Source: Bifidobacteriaceae bacterium UBA2724
GTDB lineage: Bacteria; Actinomycetota; Actinomycetes; Actinomycetales; Bifidobacteriaceae
Direction: 5' to 3'
DNA: 39,274 bases
Assembly (NCBI GenBank): GCA_002353815.1
Contig: DEKK01000014.1
Coordinates: 4,403 to 43,676 of the forward strand
Shown here: positions 1-7,945 of the stretch, one piece after another
How positions within the stretch are numbered: position 1 is the stretch's first letter
How the letters are laid out: each line of letters opens with the position of its first letter
The notes under the pieces: model-generated
What the model saw: the letters and a program-made list of their open reading frames with translations, nothing else
Databases searched by the model: none
Told to the model about the DNA's origin: nothing
Translations under genes and position numbers: made by a program

Positions 1-28
1 GGCCGGACTCCCCAGGGCGGGAATCTGC

Positions 29-1384
29 TTACGACGCCTGCTGGTTGGGGTCGCCGCCGTGCATGAACTGGCGGAACTGCTGGAGCCATGGCACGAAGCG
101 GGCTTCCTCGCCGCTGTCCTTGGGCTCGTAGTAGTCGGTGTCGGCGTCGGCCATGTCCAGGGGCAGGTAGTTCTGGCGCACGATGCCGTCGTAGTCATGC
201 GGGTTCATGTAACCGCGTCCGGCGTGTCCTTCCTTCTGCTCCTCGTCGTCGTTCGGCATCTGCAGCGGCTCAGGGACGTCGCCGCGGTAGCCGTCGCGGA
301 TGGCCTGCATCGCCTTGGCGGATGCCTTCGTCAGCGAATCGGACTTCGGCGCGACCGCCACCGTCACGGCTGCCTCGAGCAGGGGGATGCGTGCGTCCGG
401 CATGCCCAGGATGTCTGCCGCCTGTGCCGCGGACACGGCGACGCGCAGCGCCTCGGGGTCGGCCATGCCCACGTCGTTCGCGGCGGCGAGGATGATCTTC
501 TTCGCCACGAACTTCGGCTCCTCGCCGGAGTCGAGCATGCGGGTCGTCCAGTAGATCGTCGCGTCCGGATCGCTGCCGCGCATGGATTTGATGAGCGCGC
601 TCGACATGTTGTTGCGGTCTTCGAGGCTGTACCGGGGCATGTCCTCGATGACGGCGCGAACGTCTTTCTCGGACAGAATCGACACGGCGCCATCGGAGAC
701 GCCGCCCGCCACGGCGCGCGATGCCGCGGCCTCGAGCGTGGTGAGCGCTCGACGGGCGTCGCCGCCGGCGCTGATGACGATGAGCTTGCGCGCCTCGGGG
801 TCCAGGCGGACCTCGTCGCGCAGACCCATGGGGTCGACGGTCGCGCGGTCGAGGACCTCGGCGATATCGCCCTGGGTGAGATGATGCAGATGCACGATGA
901 TGCATCGGGACAGCAGCGCGGGCTGCAGGGCGCTTGCCGGAGGTTCTGTGGTCGCGGCGATGAAGCACATGGTGCGGTTCTCGACCACGGGGAGCAGGAT
1001 GTCCTGCTGTGCCCTGGACAGACGGTGGACCTCATCGATGAACAGGATGGATTCTTCGTGGCGCCGGCGCAGACGGTAGATGCTGGCGAGCGTCGCCGTC
1101 AGGTCCTCCGTCGTCAGGTCCACGGCGGACAACTTCATCAGATGTCGACCGGACTGTTCGGCGACGATCTGCGACAGCGTCGTCTTACCGGTTCCCGGAG
1201 GGCCGTACAGCACGACTGCGCCAGGTGCCGCGACAGTGACTTCCTCGGGCTTCAGGGCCATGAGGCGAAGCGCCGAACCGGGTGCGACGACCTCGTCCTG
1301 ACCAATGACATCCTCGATGCGGTGCGGCCTCATGCGTTCGGCCAAAGGCACCATTCGGATGTCAGTATCTCCGAATTCTGACAT
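29..1384 (-). CDS. rarA: RarA/MgsA-type AAA+ replication-associated recombination ATPase
   Basis: A 451-residue clamp-loader-like AAA+ ATPase; the family acts at stalled replication forks with SSB and RecA and is close to E. coli RarA in length (447 aa). Visible motifs: Walker A GPPGTGKT (residues 61-68), Walker B LFIDEVHR (about 114-121), sensor 1 ATTEPP (about 144-149) and an arginine-finger region LLSRC (about 158-161). The C-terminal part holds the family's helical tetramerisation region. The ATG at 1382-1384 is preceded by GGGAG at a good distance on the minus strand. The last ~80 residues are charged and less conserved in character. Upstream lies a repeat-rich non-coding stretch of almost 700 bp, so it is not in an operon with its divergent neighbour. 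The RuvB helicase also shares the AAA+ core, but the sequence around the sensor motif fits RarA. Confidence 0.93.
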   Translation of the reverse strand: MSEFGDTDIRMVPLAERMRPHRIEDVIGQDEVVAPGSALRLMALKPEEVTVAAPGAVVLYGPPGTGKTTLSQIVAEQSGRHLMKLSAVDLTTEDLTATLASIYRLRRRHEESILFIDEVHRLSRAQQDILLPVVENRTMCFIAATTEPPASALQPALLSRCIIVHLHHLTQGDIAEVLDRATVDPMGLRDEVRLDPEARKLIVISAGGDARRALTTLEAAASRAVAGGVSDGAVSILSEKDVRAVIEDMPRYSLEDRNNMSSALIKSMRGSDPDATIYWTTRMLDSGEEPKFVAKKIILAAANDVGMADPEALRVAVSAAQAADILGMPDARIPLLEAAVTVAVAPKSDSLTKASAKAMQAIRDGYRGDVPEPLQMPNDDEEQKEGHAGRGYMNPHDYDGIVRQNYLPLDMADADTDYYEPKDSGEEARFVPWLQQFRQFMHGGDPNQQAS

Positions 1385-2080
1385 GAATGTCTAACTCCCT
1401 ACTCTTTATCGGTCTTCCCATTCCTCGCTGTCCGCAGCGTCGTCGAAGCGGGCACGCAATGAACACATTTCAATATTACAGTGCCTCCGTCCGAAAAATG
1501 CCAGAAGCGCAAAATTGTGGAGAAATCGTGGTCGTCCTGCGGGGCGTGCGGCAACGCATCCGGGACGGGGCGGATGGGGCGGCCGGGGGAGCTGCGCAAA
1601 CGCGGCAGGGCGATGCAAACGGTCAGGACTATGCAAACGCGGCACGGCGATGCGAGCGGGACAGGGCAATGCAACCGGGGCAGGGCGATGGAAACGGGGG
1701 CAGGGCGATGGAAACCCGCATGTTCCCCGCCGAGGCGGGCAATTTCCCCGGCGGGTACATGGAGAATCAGCCGTTATGCGCGGCGAAGAACGTCGTGACG
1801 TCCTGGCGTTCAGAACTGTTATGGCATCCTTTATTCCTGGAACTTGGGTCATGGGGGCGCAGCGGGCGTCCCGCTACGCGGCCAACGTATGGCGAACGCC
1901 TTGTCGGGACATGGACGGGAGGTGAACGCAGGGTGTCGCCATCCGGGATGTCACCGAATGTTCATCTGCGACACGCTTCGGCCGCGGGCGTGTCGCCGCG
2001 CCATCGGCGCATGGCAGGGGTGGCGGTAATATGAACGCTTGGCGCACACGTCGTGCGGCCCACGTCTACAGGAGGAACGC
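1385..2080. other. Long divergent intergenic region without a credible gene
   Basis: Nearly 700 bp separates rarA (-) from the ABC-F gene (+). Open frames exist but none has a ribosome binding site plus a recognisable protein. The left ~140 bp is AT-richer (around 1455-1530) and could hold the rarA promoter on the minus strand (a TAATAT hexamer is present there). The middle carries a 19-bp tandem repeat (1596-1709) followed by GC-rich dyads near 1724-1756. The right part reads as plain GC-rich spacer. Confidence 0.7.
1596..1709. repeat. Six-unit 19-bp imperfect tandem repeat
   Basis: Units run 1596-1614, 1615-1632, 1633-1651, 1652-1670, 1671-1689 and 1690-1709 (18, 19 or 20 bp). The first unit is GCAAACGCGGCAGGGCGAT, and the shared pattern is GCAAACGSGGCAGGGCGAT with substitutions. 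A partial seventh unit (GGAAAC) follows at 1710. The array is outside any gene and looks like a small VNTR. Confidence 0.9.
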
Positions 2081-3682
2081 ATGCCCATCGAGGCCAAGCA
2101 GTTGGAGATCCGCATCGGAGCCAGGCAGTTGCTCAAACCCACGGACTTCATCGTGACCAAGGGCGACAAAATCGGCCTCGTCGGGCGCAACGGCGCCGGC
2201 AAGACCACGCTGACCCGTGTCATCACGGGCGACATGCTGCCGTCCGGCGGCTCCGTGCGCGTCAGCGGGAAGCTCGGATACCTGCCCCAGTCCACCCATG
2301 CGGCCGACCCGACGCAATCCGCCCTCGACCGCGTCATGAGCGCTCGCGACATCGCGACCATCATCACGCGCATCCGCAAGGCCGAGAAGGACATGACCGA
2401 CCCGGACCCCGACATCATGGCCAAGGCCATGACGCGTTACGACAAGGCGATGCAGGACTTCGACAACGCCGGCGGATACGCGGCGCAGTCGGAAGCCATC
2501 AAAATGGGGCAGTCGCTGGGACTGCCGCAAGAGGTGCTCAGCCAGCAGATCGGCACCCTCTCCGGCGGCCAGCGCCGACGCATCGAACTGGCGCGCATCC
2601 TGTATTCGAACGCCGACACGCTGATCCTCGACGAGCCCACGAACCACCTCGACGCCGACTCCATCGAATGGCTGCGCGACTATCTGAAGAACTTCGAAGG
2701 CGGATTCCTCGTCATCTCGCACTCCACCGAGCTGCTTGACGAAACGGTGAACAAGGTCTGGCACCTCGACGCCCAGCTCGCCCAGATCGACATGTATTCG
2801 ATGGGCTGGAAGGCGTACCTGCACCAGCGCGTCGTGGACGAGGAACGGCGCCGCCGCGAGCGCGAGGTGGCCGAGAAGAAAGCCGAGCGCCTCATGAAGC
2901 AGGGCGTGCGTCTCCACGCCAAGGCGACGAAGGCCGTCGCGGCCCAGAACATGATCCGTCGCGCCGAGAAACTCCTCGAGAACACCCAGGAGGCACAGAA
3001 GAAAGAGAAGGTCGCCGACATCCGCTTCCCCGAACCCGCCCCGTGCGGACGCACTCCCATCATGGCCAAGGACATCTCGAAGGCATATGGCAGCAACATC
3101 GTGTTCGCCGGCATCAACCTCGCCATCGACAAGGGCTCGCGCGTGGTGATCCTCGGATACAACGGCGCAGGCAAGACGACCACCCTGCGCATCCTCGCGG
3201 GGCAGGAGCAGCCCGACACCGGCGAGGTCGTGTATGGCCACGGGGCCAAGATCGGATATTTCGCACAGGAGCACGACACCGTCGACAATTCGCTCACGGT
3301 GCTCGAGAACCTCCAGCACGTCGCCCCCGACCTCAACGACACGCAGGCGCGTTCCATCCTCGGCTCCTTCCTCTTCTCGGGCGATGACGCGTTCAAGCCC
3401 GCGGGCGTGCTCTCCGGCGGTGAAAAAACGCGGCTGGCGCTCGCGACCCTCGTCACCAGCCGCGCCAACGTGCTGCTGCTCGACGAGCCGACGAACAACC
3501 TCGACCCCGCCTCGCGCGACGAGATCCTCAAGGCCATCGCCAAATACGAGGGCGCCATCGTGCTCGTCACCCACGACCAAGGCGCCGTGGAGGCGCTCAA
3601 TCCCGAGCGCGTGCTTCTCATGCCCGACGGCGACGAGGACCTCTGGAGCGACGAGTACTTCGACCTCGTGGCCGAGGAATAG
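2081..3682 (+). CDS. ABC-F family ATPase (tandem ABC domains, no membrane segment)
   Basis: A 533-residue soluble protein with two ATP-binding cassettes. Domain 1: Walker A GRNGAGKT (35-42), signature LSGGQ (160-164), Walker B LILDEP (181-186). Domain 2: Walker A GYNGAGKT (359-366), signature LSGGE (444-448), Walker B LLLDEP (465-470). A charged coiled linker rich in Arg, Glu and Lys joins them (about 250-310), as in ABC-F proteins that bind the ribosomal E site and act in translation or antibiotic protection. The start is the ATG at 2081 because AGGAGG stands at 2070-2075; a longer TTG-started frame lacks support. The subfamily (EttA-like, Uup-like or antibiotic resistance type) cannot be settled by eye. 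It appears monocistronic. Confidence 0.9.
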   Translation: MPIEAKQLEIRIGARQLLKPTDFIVTKGDKIGLVGRNGAGKTTLTRVITGDMLPSGGSVRVSGKLGYLPQSTHAADPTQSALDRVMSARDIATIITRIRKAEKDMTDPDPDIMAKAMTRYDKAMQDFDNAGGYAAQSEAIKMGQSLGLPQEVLSQQIGTLSGGQRRRIELARILYSNADTLILDEPTNHLDADSIEWLRDYLKNFEGGFLVISHSTELLDETVNKVWHLDAQLAQIDMYSMGWKAYLHQRVVDEERRRREREVAEKKAERLMKQGVRLHAKATKAVAAQNMIRRAEKLLENTQEAQKKEKVADIRFPEPAPCGRTPIMAKDISKAYGSNIVFAGINLAIDKGSRVVILGYNGAGKTTTLRILAGQEQPDTGEVVYGHGAKIGYFAQEHDTVDNSLTVLENLQHVAPDLNDTQARSILGSFLFSGDDAFKPAGVLSGGEKTRLALATLVTSRANVLLLDEPTNNLDPASRDEILKAIAKYEGAIVLVTHDQGAVEALNPERVLLMPDGDEDLWSDEYFDLVAEE

Positions 3683-3789
3683 GCCCCGTCGTCTCTTTTT
3701 GCGGTCCGCCCTTGGAGGAGCCGGTCCGCTGGCGGCCGTGGTCCGTCGACGGGCCGGCGCTTCTTGTGAGGCTTGCTGCTTTGCCCCCG

Positions 3790-3798
3790 TGTTATGCT
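3790..3798 (+). promoter_or_regulatory. Extended -10 promoter element for the DUF6847 gene
   Basis: TG-T-TATGCT (3790-3798) is an extended -10 box 88 bp before the next start codon. No good -35 hexamer lies 16-18 bp upstream, which is tolerated with an extended -10. Inference only. Confidence 0.4.
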
Positions 3799-3885
3799 TT
3801 CCCTCATGCGGCACGGCGTGGGTTCTGTGCCGACGTCGCCCGCGAGGAGAGTGCGGGCACAGGCAAAGGTGCAAGGAGAGACATT

Positions 3886-4374
3886 ATGAAGCTTGCCGAG
3901 GCTCTGCAGGAGAGGGCCGACCTCAATGAGAAGATCGGCGACCTGTCGGTCCGCCTCGGTCGCACTGCGCTGGCGCAGGAGGGCGAGAAACCCGTCGAGG
4001 ATCCGCAGACACTGCTTGCGGCCCTCAACGCCGCAGTGGACCGCATGGCCGTCCTCATCACGACCATCAATCTGACCAATGACCGCACCGTGGTCAACGG
4101 ACGCACGATCACACAGATCATCGCGCAGAAGGATTGCGAGGGAACCCGCCTGGCGGCATACCGCCAGCTCATCAGGTTCGCGAGCGCCAGCACGGACAGG
4201 GCCAGGGGCGCCGAGATCAGGATCCGCCCCACGGTGGACGTTGCCGCGTTGCAGAAGGAGGCTGACCGGATAGCCAAGCGCATCCGTCTGCTCGACAACA
4301 CGCTCCAGTCCACGAACTGGTCGACCGAGCTCATCGAAGACATCGACTCGACCGGGGGCTCCGTCGCCGGCTGA
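3886..4374 (+). CDS. DUF6847 / DIP1984-like (septicolysin-annotated) family protein
   Basis: A 162-residue helical protein starting MKLAEALQERADL, with a conserved-looking core LITTINLTNDRT and a middle segment following the initial coiled region. This pattern matches the DIP1984 family (a Corynebacterium protein of known structure; some members are misleadingly annotated septicolysin). The biochemical role is not established in the family, as far as I know. The ATG at 3886 has AAGGAG at 3873-3878; the longer frame starting upstream has no ribosome binding site. There is no signal peptide or membrane segment, so it is likely cytosolic. A perfect palindrome follows the stop codon. Confidence 0.72.
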   Translation: MKLAEALQERADLNEKIGDLSVRLGRTALAQEGEKPVEDPQTLLAALNAAVDRMAVLITTINLTNDRTVVNGRTITQIIAQKDCEGTRLAAYRQLIRFASASTDRARGAEIRIRPTVDVAALQKEADRIAKRIRLLDNTLQSTNWSTELIEDIDSTGGSVAG

Positions 4375-4391
4375 ATCCTTGAGACGGTAAT

Positions 4392-4405
4392 CCCTGTGCA
4401 CAGGG
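4392..4405. repeat. Perfect 14-bp palindrome CCCTGTGCACAGGG
   Basis: Fully self-complementary dyad 18 bp after the preceding stop codon. It has no loop and no T tract, so it looks more like a protein-binding site than a terminator. Function unknown. Confidence 0.5.
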
Positions 4406-4803
4406 TGGATGCTACCGCGTTCGAATCGCAAATATATCTGAGTTGGCAGATCGTCGTATCAAGACCCATGGGACGGGACGACGCTTATGGCGCAGGTCCT
4501 CATCTCTCACAGGCGCATCTTCACGGCTCATAGGGCACCACCGGGCATCAACTGGACGCAGGGACGAGGGCAGGGTCAGGGGAAAACACGCCTCCTTCGC
4601 ATCGCCGCACTTGGCGGGGGGGGGGAGGCTTTGTCATGCCAGTGGTCGGTGTCCCCGCCGCTGGCGTCTCCCTGATGCGGATTGCCACGTGGCGGCGAGC
4701 GCTCTGTGTCCGTCGCATTGGGGGAACGGGGCGCCATGCACGGCGCGGCGTAGCGTCGGGAGTGGCCGCGTCCTAAAATTCATTTATCGAAGCTTCTAAA
4801 CAA
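4406..4803. other. Intergenic spacer with a G10 tract
   Basis: No frame here has a credible start and protein. It contains an uninterrupted run of ten G at 4616-4625, an A/T-rich patch around 4425-4440, and at 4774-4779 a TAAAAT hexamer followed by GAAGCTTC (a perfect 8-bp dyad at about 4788-4795). The last two could be the -10 box and operator of the leader that follows. Confidence 0.5.
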
Positions 4804-4874
4804 CACCTGCAACGACGCGGGTGCGAACGGGCGAAACCCGCGTTAAGGTGAAACCAACGCCGCAAGAAGCGGCG
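4804..4874 (+). promoter_or_regulatory. Structured RNA element in the metY leader (two stem-loops)
   Basis: Stem 1 pairs CACCT (4804-4808) with AGGTG (4846-4850) and, after an asymmetric internal loop, GACGCGGG (4814-4821) with CCCGCGTT (4837-4844). The loop also contains CGGG (4828-4831), which can compete for the same CCCG, so two exclusive folds exist. Stem 2 pairs CGCCGC (4858-4863) with GCGGCG (4869-4874). The position, ahead of a small ORF and a sulfhydrylase gene, suggests a cis-regulatory leader. I could not match it to a riboswitch class I know. Confidence 0.45.
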
Positions 4875-4916
4875 CGCGAGAGACACGTCAAACCCAATCA
4901 TCCGAAAGGCTCCGAC

Positions 4917-5084
4917 ATGGCATACGCATATGCACAGGTCACCGCACGTGGCGCGGCCGTCGTCGCGGGCCATGCAGCTACGCCCGACACGGCAGATCGC
5001 GCAGCCGCCGGTTTCACCATGTGTCCCGGGCATCCTTCGACGACGGCGTTGCGCCGAATGCATCGCATGGGCCGAATGCTCTAG
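4917..5084 (+). CDS. Possible 55-codon leader ORF upstream of metY
   Basis: ATG at 4917 preceded by GAAAGG (about 4903-4908) opens a 55-residue frame beginning MAYAYAQVTARGAAV and ending with a Met- and Arg-rich tail (RRMHRMGRML). Its start codon directly follows the structured element, so it could be a leader peptide whose translation affects downstream expression, or a chance frame. No domain is recognisable. The Met-rich end is suggestive for a methionine-related leader, but four nearby Met codons are not strong evidence. Confidence 0.3.
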   Translation: MAYAYAQVTARGAAVVAGHAATPDTADRAAAGFTMCPGHPSTTALRRMHRMGRML

Positions 5085-5470
5085 CCTGCGGACTGTTTAC
5101 CAGGCACCCAGGCACCGAGAACATCGTTCCCCACCGCCGTTCCCCATCGCGATTCCATTTCCGCATACCCCGGCGCATGCCCATGCATGACGCGGGCGGC
5201 ATCGAACCGCGAGCCCCATCCACCATCACCACAAAGCACGCACGGCAATCCACGGCGCGCCGGCTTCCCCTTCGGAGAGACATGCCAGGCGCCTCAGGAC
5301 TTGGCCGCTGCGGCCATCCCTGGGCGAAGCCATACCCGAAACGTCCCAGATCCCGTCGTCCGGCACCCGCGAGGCCCGGACGCGGAGCCGATGGCCGCCG
5401 CGCCGTCTGTACGGGTCGCATCACGCGACCGCAGGCCAGGCGTGCGACATCACGAAAGAAACCAGCAACC
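5085..5470. other. Long untranslated stretch before metY
   Basis: 386 bp between the small ORF and the chosen metY start. A frame continues in phase into metY, but its translation is low-complexity, rich in Arg and Pro, and lacks family similarity. GC-rich dyads (for example GGCCGC-T-GCGGCC near 5303) are present. I see no second gene. Confidence 0.5.
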
Positions 5471-6850
5471 ATGTTACAGTCACGGCACACACAGGAAACC
5501 CAGGAACCCCAAACTCGGACGGGGAGGGGAGACGCGGGATTCGCCACCACCAGCCTGCACCAGGGATACGCCCCCAACCAGCACATCGACGCCAGCGCGG
5601 TGCCGATCTATGCAACGGCGGCATACGATTTGTGGAACACGGACAGGGGATACCGAGTCGCCAATGGCAAGGAGCCGGGCGCGCATCTGTATTCCCGCGC
5701 CGCCAACCCAACCACCGATGTGCTCGAGTCCCGTCTCGCGGCGCTTGACGGCGGAGTGGCGGCCGTCGCTTTCGGCTCCGGCATGGGGGCGCTGTCGTCG
5801 GCGCTGCTCAACCTCGCCGACCATGGCGGCAGGATCGTCACCACGCGCGACCTCTACGGAGGCACGTTCGACCTGCTGTCCGACCTGCTCCCTGCGTTCG
5901 GCGTCGGGGTGGACTACGTCGACAAGCTGGACGACGCCGCCGAACTTGCGTCCGCCATCGGCCACGATACGCGCGCCGTCTTCGCCGAAACCGTATCGAA
6001 CCCAACAAATCGCATCGTCGACCTCGACACCGTCAGCTCCGTTGCTCATGGGAAGGGCGTCGCCGTGATCGTCGACAACACCCTGCCCACCCCGTACCTC
6101 TACCGCCCCATCGAGCATGGGGCCGACGTCGTGGTGTACTCCACCACCAAATCAATCAACGGGCACGGGACCGCTGTCGGCGGCGCCGTCGTGGACGCGG
6201 GGAACCTCGACTACGGCCCGGCGAACGCCGTCGAGGGGCACCCGCGTTTCCCACAGTTCAACGAGCCCCAGCACACGCTGCGCGATGAGGACGGAAACGC
6301 CCTCACCTTCGCCCAGGCAGCTGGTTCCAAGGCCTTCAGCCAGCGTCTGCGCGGCAAGTACCTGCGCCTTCTCGGCGCGGCGCCCGGACCCTTCGAAAGC
6401 TTCCTCACGATCCAGGGGCTCGAAACGCTCGAGGTGCGTCTTGACAGGGAGGTGGCGAGCACCGAACGGATCGCCGCATGGCTCGAATCCCATGACCACG
6501 TCGTCCGCGTCAACTACGCAGGGCTTCCCAGCCATCCGGACCATGCGCTCGCCGATCGCGATTTCCCGCGGGGAGTCGGCACCGTGCTGTCCTTCGACCT
6601 CGAGGGCTCGCAGGAACAGCTCGACGCATTCATCGACGCGACGACGGTCTTCACCTACCTGACCAACATCGGCGACGCCAAGTCGCTCATCGTGAACCCC
6701 TCGCGCACGACGCATCGCGAATTCGACCCCGGGCACCAGCGTTCCATCGGAGTCACGCCCACCACGGTGCGCCTCTCCATCGGTCTTGAAGAGGCGGATG
6801 ACCTCATCGCAGACCTGGAGCGCGGGTTCGCGGCGGCGTACGGAGACTGA
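5471..6850 (+). CDS. metY: O-acetylhomoserine aminocarboxypropyltransferase (sulfhydrylase), PLP-dependent
   Basis: Converts O-acetylhomoserine plus sulfide (or methanethiol) to homocysteine (or methionine) and acetate; Cys/Met-metabolism PLP enzyme, cytosolic. The 459-residue version starting MLQSRHTQET has the typical family length and N-terminal signature TTSLHQGYAPNQHIDASAVP (27-46). The PLP-binding Lys is K227 in YSTTKSINGHG, the cofactor-ring Asp is D202 in VDNTLP, and NPTTDVLESRLAALDGG lies at about 79-95. The ATG at 5471 is preceded by a purine-rich AAAGAAA; a frame open since 5021 would add 150 non-family residues. The neighbours are a methyltransferase and metK, which places it in methionine/SAM supply. 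Cystathionine gamma-synthase or lyase are relatives, but the long insert with GHGTAVGG favours the sulfhydrylase. Confidence 0.88.
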   Translation: MLQSRHTQETQEPQTRTGRGDAGFATTSLHQGYAPNQHIDASAVPIYATAAYDLWNTDRGYRVANGKEPGAHLYSRAANPTTDVLESRLAALDGGVAAVAFGSGMGALSSALLNLADHGGRIVTTRDLYGGTFDLLSDLLPAFGVGVDYVDKLDDAAELASAIGHDTRAVFAETVSNPTNRIVDLDTVSSVAHGKGVAVIVDNTLPTPYLYRPIEHGADVVVYSTTKSINGHGTAVGGAVVDAGNLDYGPANAVEGHPRFPQFNEPQHTLRDEDGNALTFAQAAGSKAFSQRLRGKYLRLLGAAPGPFESFLTIQGLETLEVRLDREVASTERIAAWLESHDHVVRVNYAGLPSHPDHALADRDFPRGVGTVLSFDLEGSQEQLDAFIDATTVFTYLTNIGDAKSLIVNPSRTTHREFDPGHQRSIGVTPTTVRLSIGLEEADDLIADLERGFAAAYGD

Positions 6851-6871
6851 AACCGCCGCTCTGACGTCCTC

Positions 6872-6909
6872 GGGGCATCACGGGGTGGCGCGGGATACTC
6901 CGATGCCCC
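6872..6909 (+). other. Stem-loop between metY and the methyltransferase gene
   Basis: GGGGCATC (6872-6879) pairs with GATGCCCC (6902-6909) around a 22-nt loop, 21 nt after the metY stop. There is no T tract, so it is either a weak terminator, an mRNA 3' stabiliser or a leader structure for the next gene, whose start is 175 bp further on. Confidence 0.5.
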
Positions 6910-7084
6910 TGGCCGTGCGCATCGCGGCGGCGGAGCGAACAGGGCGGGCGCTCGTGGCTTCGCTCTGTGCGATTCCATGGTTTCGCAGGCAACGAATCCG
7001 TCGCCTCGGCGCATCCCATCGCACCCTCGAAATCGGTAATACAAGAAACTACATAACACTGAAAAACATTGGAAGGAAGGTCTT

Positions 7085-7825
7085 ATGGCTACATTCACGG
7101 ATGTCTATGCAGACAAGGCAGGCGTGCTGGACGACACATCCAAGGCACGGAGCAACATATACGAGTCGCGGCTCCGTCTCCTGCACAAAGCATTGGTGAC
7201 CGCCCCGGATGGCGGGGCGGCGGACCCCGGCAAGATTGTGTCGATAGGCGTGGGCAGCGGCATCTTCGAAACACTGCTCGACCAGCGCTATGGGATCCGC
7301 GTGGCCCAGTCGGTCGAACCGTCCGCGGCACTCGGCGCGAGGGCGCGCGCCAAAGGGCTCGACGTCGTCGAGGCCACGGCGCAGGGCTTCGACTACGGAG
7401 CCGCCCCATATGACACGATCGTCTACAACGGCTCGTCCTTCGGCTTCATCCCGGACGACGAAATCGTCGAGACATTCTCGCGTAACAAGGCGGCGCTTGC
7501 ACGGGGCGGGCGCATTGTGCTCACCGACGTCCCCGCGGAATCAGCGCTGGGCATCGCGCTGAGGTTCATCCAGGAGGGCTCCGTGCCAGGGCGCGTCGCG
7601 GAAGAGGCCCTGGCCGGGACCGCGTTCTTCAACGTGTCCGAACATTCCTACAAGCCGTATTGGCATGAGATCGGCTGGTACGTGGATGTGCTGCGCAAGG
7701 CGGGCTTCACGCAGTTCGGCTTCTGGCAGACGATTCCGGAGAACCCGCCGTACCACAACGAGCGCATCGAAGACCCGACGCCCGGCTACAAGAGCGGCAA
7801 CTACGTGGCGATCGTCGCGTCGTGA
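7085..7825 (+). CDS. Class I SAM-dependent methyltransferase, substrate unknown
   Basis: A 246-residue Rossmann-fold methyltransferase. Motif I is IVSIGVGSGIFE (51-62), the acidic end of strand 2 that binds the SAM ribose is E78 in SVEPS, and YDTIVYNGSSFGFI (109-122) matches the motif IV region. There is no signal peptide or membrane helix. ATG 7085 has GGAAGGAAGG directly upstream (7071-7080). It lies 234 bp after metY and 120 bp before metK, so it is flanked by the enzymes that make the precursor and SAM itself. The substrate cannot be inferred from the sequence; the small-molecule type (UbiE/COQ5-like) fold is likely. A role in methyl-sulfur chemistry is only a context-based guess. Confidence 0.8.
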   Translation: MATFTDVYADKAGVLDDTSKARSNIYESRLRLLHKALVTAPDGGAADPGKIVSIGVGSGIFETLLDQRYGIRVAQSVEPSAALGARARAKGLDVVEATAQGFDYGAAPYDTIVYNGSSFGFIPDDEIVETFSRNKAALARGGRIVLTDVPAESALGIALRFIQEGSVPGRVAEEALAGTAFFNVSEHSYKPYWHEIGWYVDVLRKAGFTQFGFWQTIPENPPYHNERIEDPTPGYKSGNYVAIVAS

Positions 7826-7838
7826 CGGGCGTGGCGCT

Positions 7839-7887
7839 GTCGGCCGGCGATCGGCCCCGGTGGGGCCCCGCAGGCCGGTGCGCCGAC
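7839..7887 (+). promoter_or_regulatory. GC-rich nested hairpin in the metK leader
   Basis: GTCGGC (7839-7844) pairs with GCCGAC (7882-7887), and inside it GGCCCC (7853-7858) pairs with GGGGCC (7862-7867) around a 3-nt loop. An A-rich unstructured stretch follows up to the metK start. It lacks a T tract. It may be a processing or stability element, a weak terminator of the methyltransferase gene, or part of a regulatory leader. I could not recognise the SAM-VI riboswitch known from bifidobacterial metK leaders. Confidence 0.45.
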
Positions 7888-7945
7888 GGAAACAACATAA
7901 CCATTACAGACAAAGAAAAACACCTCATAAAGAAAGAAGACAACA

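Noticed and set aside
1..28. Gene fragment at the window's left end
   Set aside because: Too short to support anything; it is simply the sequence downstream of the rarA stop.
4443..4799. Open frame in the spacer before the metY leader
   Set aside because: Arg/His/Ser-rich translation with no family features, no ribosome binding site, and the G10 tract inside; reads as a chance frame in GC-rich DNA.
5021..5470. 150-residue N-terminal extension of MetY
   Set aside because: Low-complexity Arg/Pro-rich translation, no similarity to the family, and a good start at 5471.
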